Below are positions 8,116 through 14,527 of a stretch of 24,920 nt of DNA, one piece after another. Origin of the DNA: a virus; the IMG/VR virus record IMGVR_UViG_3300034691_000013, positions 1 through 24,920 of that record. The stretch is one strand, 5' to 3'. Both the position numbers and the translations under genes were made by a program. Under the pieces are notes generated by a model that did no database searches, had not been told where the DNA came from, and saw nothing but the letters and a program-made list of their open reading frames with translations. Position 1 is the first letter of the stretch. Every line of letters starts with the position of its first letter.

Positions 8116-9630
8116 CTATACGCTAGTGACTTGAATGTTTTTGGCAAACCGATTAGGACTGGCTAGCATTCGATATCTAATGCCGTCCCAAGGGTGGTCT
8201 TCTTGTTTCGTGTCAATGTCTTCGGGTTTATCTTTATCCCGTTGCAACACTGGAAAAATATCAATAGTGGCTTCGCAATTTTCCATCACGTAGAAGCCTG
8301 GACCGTCGCAGTCTATCACAGCTTCCAGGCGGTCGCGTGCGAGCTGAAAACCGTTTAAACGGGAATCTTTGCTCTTGTCCGATTTGGTCCAATGGATACC
8401 GACATTTTGCATCATTTGGGCAATGCTTTCGGTGTCGGCTTCCATATCGTTGTTAATTTGGTTATCCGCTGGTCCGGCTTCCGGTTGGGTTTTAATAAAG
8501 CCGGATTCCATCATTGCGATTTCACGGTCTCGAATACCTTCGGCAATTTTCTTAGCCGACATTTTCAAACCCTTGTTGGTGCCGACTTCTTCTGTGCCGT
8601 ACCATTCTTTAATCAGAATCAAAGAACCGGCATGTGGACAAAACATTTTGATTTCGCCAGTGGCTTTATTGAACGTTAATACTTCTTCGCCATTAGCTTC
8701 GGCAAACCAACCGCACCAAAATGGATGGGTCGAACCCCAGTCAAATGCCCTATCAATGCGCCACGACTTCGGAATGTTAAATACCGGAACAACGTGACGG
8801 CGCTTTGACCACAAGTCATCGAAGGCGCCACCGCTTACAATATCCCAATCACCCAGCAACCAAGCGCGCCGCAAAAGCGGGTCACGGTTCGACATAAGCG
8901 TTTGAATATATTGTGGGGATAGATAAATATTTTCGCGCCATGTTCCAAAGATAGCAACTTGCGAACGTGTTATAGGTTCTTCTTTTTTAGTTCGCGGGTT
9001 GAATACCATGTCGGTATATCGAATAACTTTACCGTATCCATGGTTAATGAAACGCTTGCGAACCCAGTTGTGGCCGGGACCGCTACTGTTAGTCGTGCTG
9101 AAAACTTCAAGTGGCATTTCTGGCAAATAATACATGTTCCCGTTTTCATCCCATTGTGGATGATCTTCGGGAACGAATGACGAACGGTTACAACTCATCA
9201 TTAAGTCATAACAGTCGCACGTAGGCCATTTGGTAAGTTCGTTCCAACCGATATAAGCGTACTCTTGACCATGATATTTTTGGTACGACTTATGGTCTTT
9301 CATTTCACGAAACAAAAGTTCTTCGCCAGTAGGCCACACCCATTTATAATCTTTACTGTTGGACATGAAACGCGCACCGCATTTCATTGCATCAATCATT
9401 CGTTTAGATTTCAAAACGATATCGTCAAGGCCGCTGTATTGCTGATCGAATATAACGCCTTTCCAGAATGAGCCGTAGCCCATGCCCACACGACGCACGA
9501 AGCGGGCAATCTGGCAATCCGTCTTGCCTGGGCCACGCGTGCCGGTGAACACCGTTTCAGTACAGCGGGTATCAAGGGCTAGCTCTTGAGACGAACCGGG
9601 GATTGGTTCCCAAACCTTTTTAATCTTCAA
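8116..9630 (-). CDS. terL: Terminase large subunit
   Basis: A 504-residue packaging motor and headful/cos nuclease. Walker A is GTRGPGKT at residues 30-37, Walker B is YAYIGWNE at 124-131, and the coupling motif STTN is at 178-181. The nuclease domain starts at the FDWGSTHPFW segment with Asp297. The proposed start is TTG 9630, giving MKIKKVWEPIPGSSQ, because GGCGGTG lies four bases upstream, matching the spacing at the capsid gene. A second in-frame TTG at 9645 would add five residues. It overlaps the preceding gene by 11 bases, so translation is likely coupled. ATPase and nuclease motifs both look intact. Confidence 0.92.
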   Translation of the reverse strand: MKIKKVWEPIPGSSQELALDTRCTETVFTGTRGPGKTDCQIARFVRRVGMGYGSFWKGVIFDQQYSGLDDIVLKSKRMIDAMKCGARFMSNSKDYKWVWPTGEELLFREMKDHKSYQKYHGQEYAYIGWNELTKWPTCDCYDLMMSCNRSSFVPEDHPQWDENGNMYYLPEMPLEVFSTTNSSGPGHNWVRKRFINHGYGKVIRYTDMVFNPRTKKEEPITRSQVAIFGTWRENIYLSPQYIQTLMSNRDPLLRRAWLLGDWDIVSGGAFDDLWSKRRHVVPVFNIPKSWRIDRAFDWGSTHPFWCGWFAEANGEEVLTFNKATGEIKMFCPHAGSLILIKEWYGTEEVGTNKGLKMSAKKIAEGIRDREIAMMESGFIKTQPEAGPADNQINNDMEADTESIAQMMQNVGIHWTKSDKSKDSRLNGFQLARDRLEAVIDCDGPGFYVMENCEATIDIFPVLQRDKDKPEDIDTKQEDHPWDGIRYRMLASPNRFAKNIQVTSV

Positions 9631-10132
9631 GACGCACCGCCGCAATTTCTTTCAAACCGTCTTCTTGAAGTTGGTTCTGATTAGATACAAGTTTGCGTTC
9701 CCAATCGGAAGCTTCCCCATGATCAGTATAAGCCAGTACGTGACGGACTGTATGCCCTGAACTTCCGGGGTCACTTGGTTTCTTGATCATGCCTTGAACT
9801 TCGGCATACAACTTTGCCAATTTAACGAAAGCGTCAGGATCGTTACAATCCTGCATCTTTAACCAAATCGTTCTGGCTAAATCGTTCTGTGTCGGAAGTG
9901 TGTTAACTACTTCGTTCTGTTGATTGCGAAGACGGGAAAGTTCTTCAATGACTAGAGGGTCAGCGCGCCAGTGACCGCCAACAAGAACAGCACGGTTTGG
10001 GTTTTGCGGGAACATTTCGAAAGCAATGTTGTAGGCGTCAGCGGTCGGACCCGCTTCAAACATCAGGCGCGCAAATTCCAGCTTTTGCACACGGTCAGTG
10101 TGTCGCTGTTCATCGTTTGCGTGATTGCTCAT
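9620..10132 (-). CDS. Terminase small subunit (probable)
   Basis: A 170-residue mostly helical, charged protein immediately upstream of the large terminase and overlapping it by 11 bases. Small terminase subunits recognise the packaging site and load the motor. The N-terminus (KLEFARLMFEAGPTADAYNI followed by AFEMFPQNPNRAVLVGGHW) looks like a helix-turn-helix-type segment. The middle (PDAFVKLAKLYAEVQGMIKK) is a likely oligomerisation helix, and the C-terminus is acidic and polar. ATG 10132 is preferred over the in-frame TTG at 10135. There is no clear Shine-Dalgarno, because the hairpin terminator ends only a few bases upstream. Assignment rests on context and general architecture. Confidence 0.65.
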   Translation of the reverse strand: MSNHANDEQRHTDRVQKLEFARLMFEAGPTADAYNIAFEMFPQNPNRAVLVGGHWRADPLVIEELSRLRNQQNEVVNTLPTQNDLARTIWLKMQDCNDPDAFVKLAKLYAEVQGMIKKPSDPGSSGHTVRHVLAYTDHGEASDWERKLVSNQNQLQEDGLKEIAAVRLED

Positions 10133-10135
10133 CAA

Positions 10136-10183
10136 TAAAAAGGCCCGATCAATATTCGTAATGAAGCGAATATATATCAGGCC
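10136..10183 (-). terminator. Intrinsic terminator between lysis genes and terminase
   Basis: On the minus strand a 17-base arm (10183-10167) pairs with 10158-10142 at 14 of 17 positions, closing an eight-base loop, and is followed directly by TTTTTATT. It ends at the start codon of the small terminase gene, so RNA terminated here would stop before the terminase reading frame. It probably ends lysis transcripts, with read-through or antitermination feeding the head genes. Confidence 0.75.
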
Positions 10184-10193
10184 GGTTTACTTG

Positions 10194-10430
10194 TCACTTG
10201 CAACGAGCGGAAACTTTGCGATTGTGGGCTATGATTTGGCGGGCTGTTGTAGGTGTTACGGAATCTTGGCTATTGACAGTAATCAGTTTTACCCAACTGC
10301 AAGCCGTGTCAATGATTACTGGATTACTTTTTATCACCGTTGTCATTGTTGGTTGTGGTTCCCCAACGGTCGTGCAACTCGTTAAGAACATCAATATCAG
10401 ACATGCGGTTAACATCTTGGTCAATTTCAT
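10194..10430 (-). CDS. o-spanin (Rz1-like outer-membrane lipoprotein)
   Basis: A 78-residue lipoprotein beginning MKLTKMLTACLILMFLTSC. The hydrophobic signal and lipobox LTSC place the lipidated cysteine at residue 19. The mature part is short and includes the polar TTVGEPQPTMTTVIK stretch. Outer-membrane spanins bind the i-spanin across the periplasm and fuse the membranes at the last step of lysis. ATG 10430 is chosen because it begins the signal peptide; longer in-frame extensions upstream lack one. The gene starts inside the i-spanin gene in another frame and runs 130 bases past its end, a typical overlapping Rz/Rz1 arrangement. The mature domain is not unusually proline rich. Confidence 0.82.
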   Translation of the reverse strand: MKLTKMLTACLILMFLTSCTTVGEPQPTMTTVIKSNPVIIDTACSWVKLITVNSQDSVTPTTARQIIAHNRKVSARCK

Positions 10431-10641
10431 TTGCGCTAACCACCGTTTTATTTTGTTCAGCAATAGCCGATTGATTATTTTTAACAACCTGAACGGCCAA
10501 TGCTTCGTTGTCTTTGGCCTTCTGTTCGGTTGATTCAACTACAGCTTCCGACTTGCCTTTGGCTTTGGCTGCAAACCAACCCGCGATCAATGCGCCCAGG
10601 ATACCAAGCGCGCCCAGGACTGGCCCCCACACGCCGCTCAT
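10324..10641 (-). CDS. i-spanin (Rz-like inner-membrane protein)
   Basis: A 105-residue type II membrane protein. Residues about 5-25 (WGPVLGALGILGALIAGWFA) form one N-terminal transmembrane segment, followed by a Lys/Glu/Gln-rich periplasmic coiled-coil region. This is the Rz layout, though shorter than lambda Rz. It partners the o-spanin encoded in the overlapping frame. ATG 10641 overlaps the endolysin stop as ATGA and has AGGGG seven bases upstream; an in-frame TTG two codons earlier is less likely. No catalytic motif is expected. Confidence 0.78.
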   Translation of the reverse strand: MSGVWGPVLGALGILGALIAGWFAAKAKGKSEAVVESTEQKAKDNEALAVQVVKNNQSAIAEQNKTVVSANEIDQDVNRMSDIDVLNELHDRWGTTTNNDNGDKK

Positions 10642-11075
10642 TGCCAAACCCCTGTGCGCATCTGCTCAGCTAAGCGCTCAGCCCGTTCCGGTGTTTGGCG
10701 AGCCCATAGGCTGTCTAGCATACCCACACTAGCCGCCGTGTATTGACGGGCCTTGATAGAAGCCAAAGTGTTCTTGAACTTCAACAGACCATCAACACCC
10801 ATTTGATAAGCCATGTTCAACAACACACCTTGGCGCACTTCGTCCAGTTCTTCGAACCATGGTAATTCTTTACGCAAACGACCTTTCAAAATACGCACAC
10901 GGTTCTGAAAGATGAACGAACTTTCTTCGGGAAGTAAACCGCCGCCTTTGCGTTGGTCAATAAGAATGCCAATACCGATGGTCCAAAAGCCTTCACTGTC
11001 TTTATATGCATAAAGCTTTTCGCCTTCGTCTTCGCGAAGCTGACTTTCAACGTCTTTAACTTTTGGGCGCGTCAT
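10638..11075 (-). CDS. Endolysin, T4-type lysozyme (GH24)
   Basis: A 145-residue muramidase that cleaves the glycan strands of peptidoglycan. The GH24 catalytic triad is visible as Glu17 (in REDEGEKLYAY), Asp26 (in KDSEG) and Thr32 (in WTIGIG), with the same spacings as T4 lysozyme (9 and 6 residues). The remaining helices (VRQGVLLNMAYQMGVDGLL and a C-terminal WARQTPERAERLAEQ region) match the family. There is no signal peptide or SAR segment, so release should depend on the holin encoded upstream. The length is near the usual size. It overlaps the holin gene by 20 bases and the i-spanin gene by four. Confidence 0.92.
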   Translation of the reverse strand: MTRPKVKDVESQLREDEGEKLYAYKDSEGFWTIGIGILIDQRKGGGLLPEESSFIFQNRVRILKGRLRKELPWFEELDEVRQGVLLNMAYQMGVDGLLKFKNTLASIKARQYTAASVGMLDSLWARQTPERAERLAEQMRTGVWQ

Positions 11076-11331
11076 CTGTGCTTACCTGTGGTAACTTGTT
11101 CTGTTTAACGACACGGGCAAAAGTCCCCGCGACCAAAATAAAAATAGGAATGAACTTCACAACATCGGGCGGAAGAACGTCTTTCAGTTCTTGTGGAAGC
11201 ATCAACCAAACGTTTAGGAACGCGTCAGGTGAAGCCATAAACCAACCGGCGAGCAATGTACCGATTGCAGTAAGTCGGACAGACCAAAGTTTATACCACA
11301 CTCGCCAACTCGCTATTAATTCAAATTTCAT
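11056..11331 (-). CDS. Holin, two transmembrane segments (probable)
   Basis: A 91-residue membrane protein. It opens with SWRVWYKLWSVRLTAIGTLL, a Trp/Arg-rich pattern I recognise from a family of phage holins. Transmembrane segment one is at about residues 20-36 and segment two at about 57-75 (VKFIPIFILVAGTFARVV), separated by a proline-rich loop. The C-terminus is polar. It lies directly before the endolysin gene, which lacks its own export signal. Start ATG overlaps the preceding stop as ATGA. It would form holes in the inner membrane to release the lysozyme. Confidence 0.78.
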   Translation of the reverse strand: MKFELIASWRVWYKLWSVRLTAIGTLLAGWFMASPDAFLNVWLMLPQELKDVLPPDVVKFIPIFILVAGTFARVVKQNKLPQVSTDDAPKS

Positions 11332-11660
11332 TTAGGCGCCCATGTTTGTTTGCGCTTCATTTCTTCAATATCGCGTTTAACTTCTACAATGTCAGCCGCA
11401 CTTCTGTCGATTTTGGCATCTTGCGTACGCTGATCGCCTTGCAAGGCAATAATGGTCTGTGCCATTACATTACTTCGTTCATCACGGATATCTGTTTTTG
11501 TTTCTATTTTTGCAACGGTTGCGGCAACAGAATTAATCTGTACGAATACACCGCCTAGACAAAACACAATAGTTGCTGAACAACCGATAAGCCACGGTAG
11601 GGGAAATTTGGCGTCTATCACGGTATGGGAACCTTTATCCACATCGGTTTGTACGATCAT
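11328..11660 (-). CDS. Membrane-anchored coiled-coil protein of the lysis cassette
   Basis: A 110-residue protein with one strong transmembrane segment at about residues 22-45 (PLPWLIGCSATIVFCLGGVF) and a long C-terminal coiled coil (AKIETKTDIRDERSNVMAQT and SAADIVEVKRDIEEMKRKQT). It is first in the lysis cassette and overlaps the holin start by four bases. The layout is similar to XhlA-type or DUF2730-like lysis accessory proteins, so it could be an antiholin, a second holin or a lysis timing factor. No diagnostic motif is visible. The Shine-Dalgarno is weak. There is a terminator (11740-11768) upstream. Confidence 0.55.
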   Translation of the reverse strand: MIVQTDVDKGSHTVIDAKFPLPWLIGCSATIVFCLGGVFVQINSVAATVAKIETKTDIRDERSNVMAQTIIALQGDQRTQDAKIDRSAADIVEVKRDIEEMKRKQTWAPK

Positions 11661-11739
11661 GGCAGTTTGCCTGTATGGGGTTTATTGATCAAGCATAAAC
11701 CAGACGACAGGCAAGCGCCACGGTAGTTCCGACAGACGT
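11661..11739 (-). promoter_or_regulatory. Short leader region of the lysis cassette, no clear promoter
   Basis: This 79-base stretch lies between the terminator and the first lysis gene and holds no gene. On the minus strand I see TATGCT as a possible -10, but no convincing -35 at 16-18 bases. A late promoter requiring a phage or host activator could lie here, or lysis may depend on read-through. Evidence is only positional. Confidence 0.25.
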
Positions 11740-11768
11740 AAAAAACCCCGAACAATGTCGGGGTTTTT
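11740..11768. terminator. Bidirectional intrinsic terminator before lysis cassette
   Basis: An 11-base arm AAAAACCCCGA at 11741-11751 pairs perfectly with TCGGGGTTTTT at 11758-11768 around a six-base loop. Each strand ends in a T tract, so it can terminate in both directions. It follows the small secreted-protein gene by about 20 bases. A larger nine-base inverted repeat (11712-11720 and 11770-11778) encloses it. Confidence 0.88.
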
Positions 11769-11790
11769 CTGGCGCTTGGCGCAATATGAT

Positions 11791-12090
11791 TTACACGTTT
11801 TGGGCGTGACGCCAACCGACTTCGATTGGTAGGCCGGAAGCCTTGAACAAGTTCGCCATGCGAAAGCCATTCGATTCGGTCAAAAGTCCGTTTGCGCGGC
11901 CCGCTTCGGTTGTTCGTTCACCGAAAGCGAAAGCCATTTCGGCTTTGAATTTGGTTACGGCTTTGCCGTAGCCTTCGTATTGGTCCGCGATACGGCAAAC
12001 GACACGTTCGCAAACGTCAATCGCATAAGCGAATGGCGCGCAAACTGCAATTACCATAGCGAACAGGGTGGAACAAACCCATTTACGCAT
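11791..12090 (-). CDS. Small secreted (periplasmic) protein of unknown function
   Basis: A 99-residue protein with a clear Sec signal peptide: basic start MRKW, hydrophobic core to about residue 19 and a cleavage site after AYA near residue 23. The mature part begins IDVCERVVCRIADQYEGYGK, with two cysteines five residues apart that could form a disulfide. The rest is amphipathic and Ala/Gly rich. I do not recognise the family. AAAGGGG precedes ATG by seven bases. It is bracketed by terminators on both sides (12116-12138 and 11740-11768), so it is a nearly isolated unit. A role at the host envelope, such as lysis support or superinfection exclusion, is speculation. Confidence 0.75.
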   Translation of the reverse strand: MRKWVCSTLFAMVIAVCAPFAYAIDVCERVVCRIADQYEGYGKAVTKFKAEMAFAFGERTTEAGRANGLLTESNGFRMANLFKASGLPIEVGWRHAQNV

Positions 12091-12115
12091 TATGAAACCC
12101 CTTTCAGGATGGAAG

Positions 12116-12138
12116 AAAAAGGCGCCTTTCGACGCCTT
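12116..12138 (-). terminator. Intrinsic terminator upstream of secreted-protein gene
   Basis: On the minus strand AAGGCG (12138-12133) pairs with CGCCTT (12124-12119) around an eight-base loop and runs into TTTTTCTT. It lies 19 bases after the stop of the gene at 12158-12802 and 26 bases before the next start, leaving no space for a promoter in between. It is likely a leaky terminator. Confidence 0.68.
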
Positions 12139-12157
12139 AACCTTTGTAGCTTATGCC

Positions 12158-12802
12158 TTACTCGGCGTCAAGGGCAACGCGGAAGACACGGGCGCCTTCG
12201 ACTGGACCGGCTTCGGTTTGTTTCACGTCAGCACGGACGATGAACTGGCGCAGTTGCTTGGTAACTGGAACTTCGCGTTTTTTGCGGTTCAGCTTGGTTT
12301 CGCCTTCGATCACTTCCGAATGTTGCTTGTTGGCGTTGTTCACGGTCGAAGCCAGGGATTTTGCAGCATCACCGGACTTGAAGTTATCGTTCGGAACAAA
12401 GAACGATTGGCCGATTTCCAGGGCGTCGAATGGGAACGCGCTTTTGCGAGTACCACGGGTTTTGGTTGGCAGCGGAATGTTTGCTTCGATTTCGAATTTG
12501 GACACGGTTGGAACCCCTTTTGGCTTGGCTTCGGCGTTATCGCCGGATTGGTTGCCATTGTCATTGGAATTCGAACCCGTGTCAACACCCGGTTCCAAAT
12601 CTTTCAGATATTCGCGACCGGCGACACTGATACGGATTTGAGTTTGGTCACCTTCAACAGGATTACCCAGTTCGACAACGCCCAGTTTGTCGAACTTGAC
12701 CGCGTCTTTTGTAGGCCACACTGTGCCACCTTCACCGAAGGTATACAGGGATTTCAGTTCCAGGATTTGGTTTTTGTTCAGTTTAATTGCTGTGCTGGTC
12801 AT
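12158..12802 (-). CDS. Two-domain protein: winged-helix-like N-terminus plus DUF7303-like C-terminus
   Basis: A 214-residue protein. Residues 5-68 look like a winged helix: helices around ILELKSLY and TKDAVKFDKLGVVEL, then a QTQIRISVAGREYLK wing and helix. Residues 70-98 are a flexible Asn/Gly/Asp linker. Residues 103-210 contain IEANIPLPTK, FPFDALEIGQSFFVP, a helix ending TVNNANKQ, and QFIVRADVK with ARVFRVA. This second part matches a small domain common in phages that I recall as DUF7303. Nucleic acid binding is plausible but not shown. AGAGGCG precedes the start by five bases. The 54 bases upstream contain no gene. A terminator follows. Confidence 0.75.
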   Translation of the reverse strand: MTSTAIKLNKNQILELKSLYTFGEGGTVWPTKDAVKFDKLGVVELGNPVEGDQTQIRISVAGREYLKDLEPGVDTGSNSNDNGNQSGDNAEAKPKGVPTVSKFEIEANIPLPTKTRGTRKSAFPFDALEIGQSFFVPNDNFKSGDAAKSLASTVNNANKQHSEVIEGETKLNRKKREVPVTKQLRQFIVRADVKQTEAGPVEGARVFRVALDAE

Positions 12803-12856
12803 GTTAACGCCTCTTGTTTCGTGGTTGGGATAAAAAGTTTGTCGCTTTAGGAGGTT

Positions 12857-13084
12857 TCAGTTTACCGATTTATTCTGTTCGGTCAACCATTCTTTGCAAC
12901 TTTTTTCGAAAGTTTTCTTGTAGTCAGGATAAGTCTGTTCCTGAACGGCCTTGCAATATGCGTTCTGTTCATCGGTCAAATCAGTGGCGGTCATTTTGCC
13001 CACAATAAAGAAGGCGCCCAAAACATTAACCAGACAAACGGCGCAAAGGATTGTTACTAGATTGCGAGTCAGAAAGTCTTTCAT
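12857..13084 (-). CDS. Small single-pass membrane protein
   Basis: A 75-residue protein with one transmembrane segment at about residues 9-30 (LVTILCAVCLVNVLGAFFIV) and a charged C-terminal domain with two cysteines (AYCKAVQ and KSCKEWL) that could pair in the periplasm. It starts with an ATGA overlap on the preceding gene. Function is unknown; no family recognised. Confidence 0.7.
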   Translation of the reverse strand: MKDFLTRNLVTILCAVCLVNVLGAFFIVGKMTATDLTDEQNAYCKAVQEQTYPDYKKTFEKSCKEWLTEQNKSVN

Positions 13085-13383
13085 TTGGTCGCCTTCTTTA
13101 TCATTTCGTCAACGTTGGCGCCCATCAAATAGCCTTGCTGTGCAAAAGCCATCACAGTTTCAACTGACGCCAGGACTTCGGGGTCTTTGATCGTGGCTTT
13201 CAGAAAGGCAAGCATTTGATACATAGCGGGCGCCGCTGTAATGAGGTTGGGGTAGACTTCGGGGTCCATGCACATAATGCCGTCAGCTTGCACGCCTACA
13301 CGCTTAACGGTGCCGTCAGGCATGACCATAGGGCGAAAGGTCAGCCCCATGTAGACCATGTGGGGACTTACTTCGCTAGCCAT
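13081..13383 (-). CDS. Conserved-looking hypothetical protein
   Basis: A 100-residue protein of unknown function, rich in Met. The middle segment (PEVYPNLITAAPAMYQMLAF followed by LKATIKDPE) contains the ITAAPAMYQML phrase that recurs in many small phage proteins of unknown role. AGAGGTG lies eight bases before ATG, which overlaps the end of the previous gene by 16 bases. No enzymatic motif is visible. Confidence 0.72.
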   Translation of the reverse strand: MASEVSPHMVYMGLTFRPMVMPDGTVKRVGVQADGIMCMDPEVYPNLITAAPAMYQMLAFLKATIKDPEVLASVETVMAFAQQGYLMGANVDEMIKKATK

Positions 13384-13610
13384 TCTTTAGCCACCTCTTT
13401 ATTGATTTGGGTTCGATGGTGTAATGCGGTTCGATACGCATCACGCGCCCAGGCCGGAACACCCGTTTCAACAATCGAACCGTCGATTTTAACGAAGTCT
13501 TCGTAATCGCTTTCCGTGTCAATTGCGAGCATTTCGACAACCACTTCTTTTCCGTCTTCTGGACGAATAGCGGCTGAACGGCCTAGCAAGTAAAGCGTAC
13601 CGAGCAACAT
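13368..13610 (-). CDS. Hypothetical protein
   Basis: An 80-residue protein starting MLLGTLYLLGRSAAIRPEDG. ATG 13610 is chosen because GAGGTG precedes it by four bases, the same arrangement as the capsid gene; upstream in-frame codons run through the previous gene. The sequence contains an acidic segment (AIDTESDYEDFVKIDGS) and a C-terminal helix. Unknown function. Confidence 0.68.
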   Translation of the reverse strand: MLLGTLYLLGRSAAIRPEDGKEVVVEMLAIDTESDYEDFVKIDGSIVETGVPAWARDAYRTALHHRTQINKEVAKEWLAK

Positions 13611-13611
13611 T

Positions 13612-13806
13612 TCACACCTCAATAGGTTTTCCGAACAAATCACCGATTCGGTTAGCATCAATCTTATCGGTTCGGGATTGCTTTGTAAACACCCAATCGT
13701 CGAAATACGCATTTAAAGCTGTAATTCGCTTAGACACGGTGTAACCGGAATTAGAATTCTGTTTATCGAATTCGCGAATCTCAAGCATTTCCTGTTGAAT
13801 TGACAT
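13612..13806 (-). CDS. Small hypothetical protein
   Basis: A 64-residue protein starting MSIQQEMLEIREFDKQNSN. AAGAGG lies nine bases upstream of ATG 13806. The stop is one base before the next start. It is helical and charged with a TVSKRITALNAYFDDWVF core. I do not recognise it. It overlaps the end of the preceding gene by 26 bases. Confidence 0.6.
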   Translation of the reverse strand: MSIQQEMLEIREFDKQNSNSGYTVSKRITALNAYFDDWVFTKQSRTDKIDANRIGDLFGKPIEV

Positions 13807-14014
13807 ATGTGTAAACCTCTTTCGGTGTGTATGGCGCAACGGTATTGCGTTGCATTATGGTCATGGAATCAACCGAGTCAACCCGAACGAAGAATCGTTC
13901 AGGCCAACGATAATCCATTTCCAGCATGATCGAATCAATATCGAAATCGTTCATAGCTTGACGTGTTTCACAAAGAAGCTTTGCCCGTTTCAGTTCGCAT
14001 TGTGAACAGGACAT
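13781..14014 (-). CDS. Small protein with N-terminal CxxC
   Basis: A 77-residue protein starting MSCSQCELKRAKLLCETRQA. Cys3 and Cys6 form a CxxC pair and Cys15 is nearby, which could bind a metal. The rest (MLEMDYRWPERFFVRVDSVD) is beta-like. ATG 14014 is taken because GGGGGT lies eight bases upstream; the codons further upstream are inside the nuclease gene. It overlaps both neighbours by about 25 bases. Unknown function. Confidence 0.6.
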   Translation of the reverse strand: MSCSQCELKRAKLLCETRQAMNDFDIDSIMLEMDYRWPERFFVRVDSVDSMTIMQRNTVAPYTPKEVYTYVNSTGNA

Positions 14015-14526
14015 TCGATTATACCCCCGGACATATACAATTGAACCCAACGCGCTGCGTCTTCCCAATTGTCAGCTACAGCGCAAGCGTAACCAGCCGC
14101 AATCATAGCAATGCTGAACGACTTTTGTTCTAGCGAACGTTTTTTGATTTCACCTGGCTTTTTCATTTCCAGCCATAGCCCGTGACGAACGAATGTTCGG
14201 CCCAAAGGACTAGACGGCCAGGGTAAGAAGGTATCGTAAACACCCGCCTTCACACCTTCGGCTTTCTTCTGTGCGCCGCGAATCTGTTGTGACTGTTTAG
14301 AGTCACCCAGGCTACCGCCGTTCGGTGTGGCGTGAAACCACTTCAAAGGCCAACATGCGTTAGCTGTTCCGTATGTCGATTCGGCGTATTCTTTGCCGCC
14401 CGCTTCATATGTCTGCTTATCCCATGCTGCGTCAAACCCGTATTGTTCGGCAATCTTCGACCATGCGAACAAAGCCCTTTGGTGGCCGTGTTCAGTTCCG
14501 CCTTTGCACAATTCCCAAGGTGACAT
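13990..14526 (-). CDS. VRR-NUC-type PD-(D/E)XK nuclease
   Basis: A 178-residue protein with the pattern of phage VRR-NUC nucleases. Visible elements are the N-terminal HQRALFAWSK helix (15-24), FHATPNGG (64-71), a basic QIRGAQKKAEGVKAGVYD run with Asp98, then GLWLEMKKP with Glu120 and Lys122 as the E-x-K pair, and Gln134 in SLEQKSFSIAMIAAGY. Relatives cut branched or structured DNA and may work in recombination, replication fork processing or packaging. The catalytic set looks complete. Start has AGAGGT five bases upstream of ATG. Substrate is inferred from the family only. Confidence 0.8.
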   Translation of the reverse strand: MSPWELCKGGTEHGHQRALFAWSKIAEQYGFDAAWDKQTYEAGGKEYAESTYGTANACWPLKWFHATPNGGSLGDSKQSQQIRGAQKKAEGVKAGVYDTFLPWPSSPLGRTFVRHGLWLEMKKPGEIKKRSLEQKSFSIAMIAAGYACAVADNWEDAARWVQLYMSGGIIECPVHNAN

Positions 14527-14527
14527 A

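Noticed and set aside
12068-12850. Plus-strand open frame of about 260 codons opposite the two-domain protein
   Set aside because: The minus-strand gene has recognisable domains, a ribosome-binding site and operon context; the plus frame has none.
12803-12856. CCTCCT stretch on the minus strand as an anti-Shine-Dalgarno regulator
   Set aside because: It could in principle pair with a GAGGCG site downstream, but the pairing is short and nothing else supports a riboregulator.
13611-13712. Extension of the 80-residue gene upstream to 13712
   Set aside because: It would overlap the whole end of the previous gene, and ATG 13610 has a strong GAGGTG site.
14015-14050. TATAAT on the minus strand near 14018 as a promoter -10
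   Set aside because: No acceptable -35 at 15-19 bases, and the sequence is explained by the GGGGGT ribosome-binding site of the next gene.
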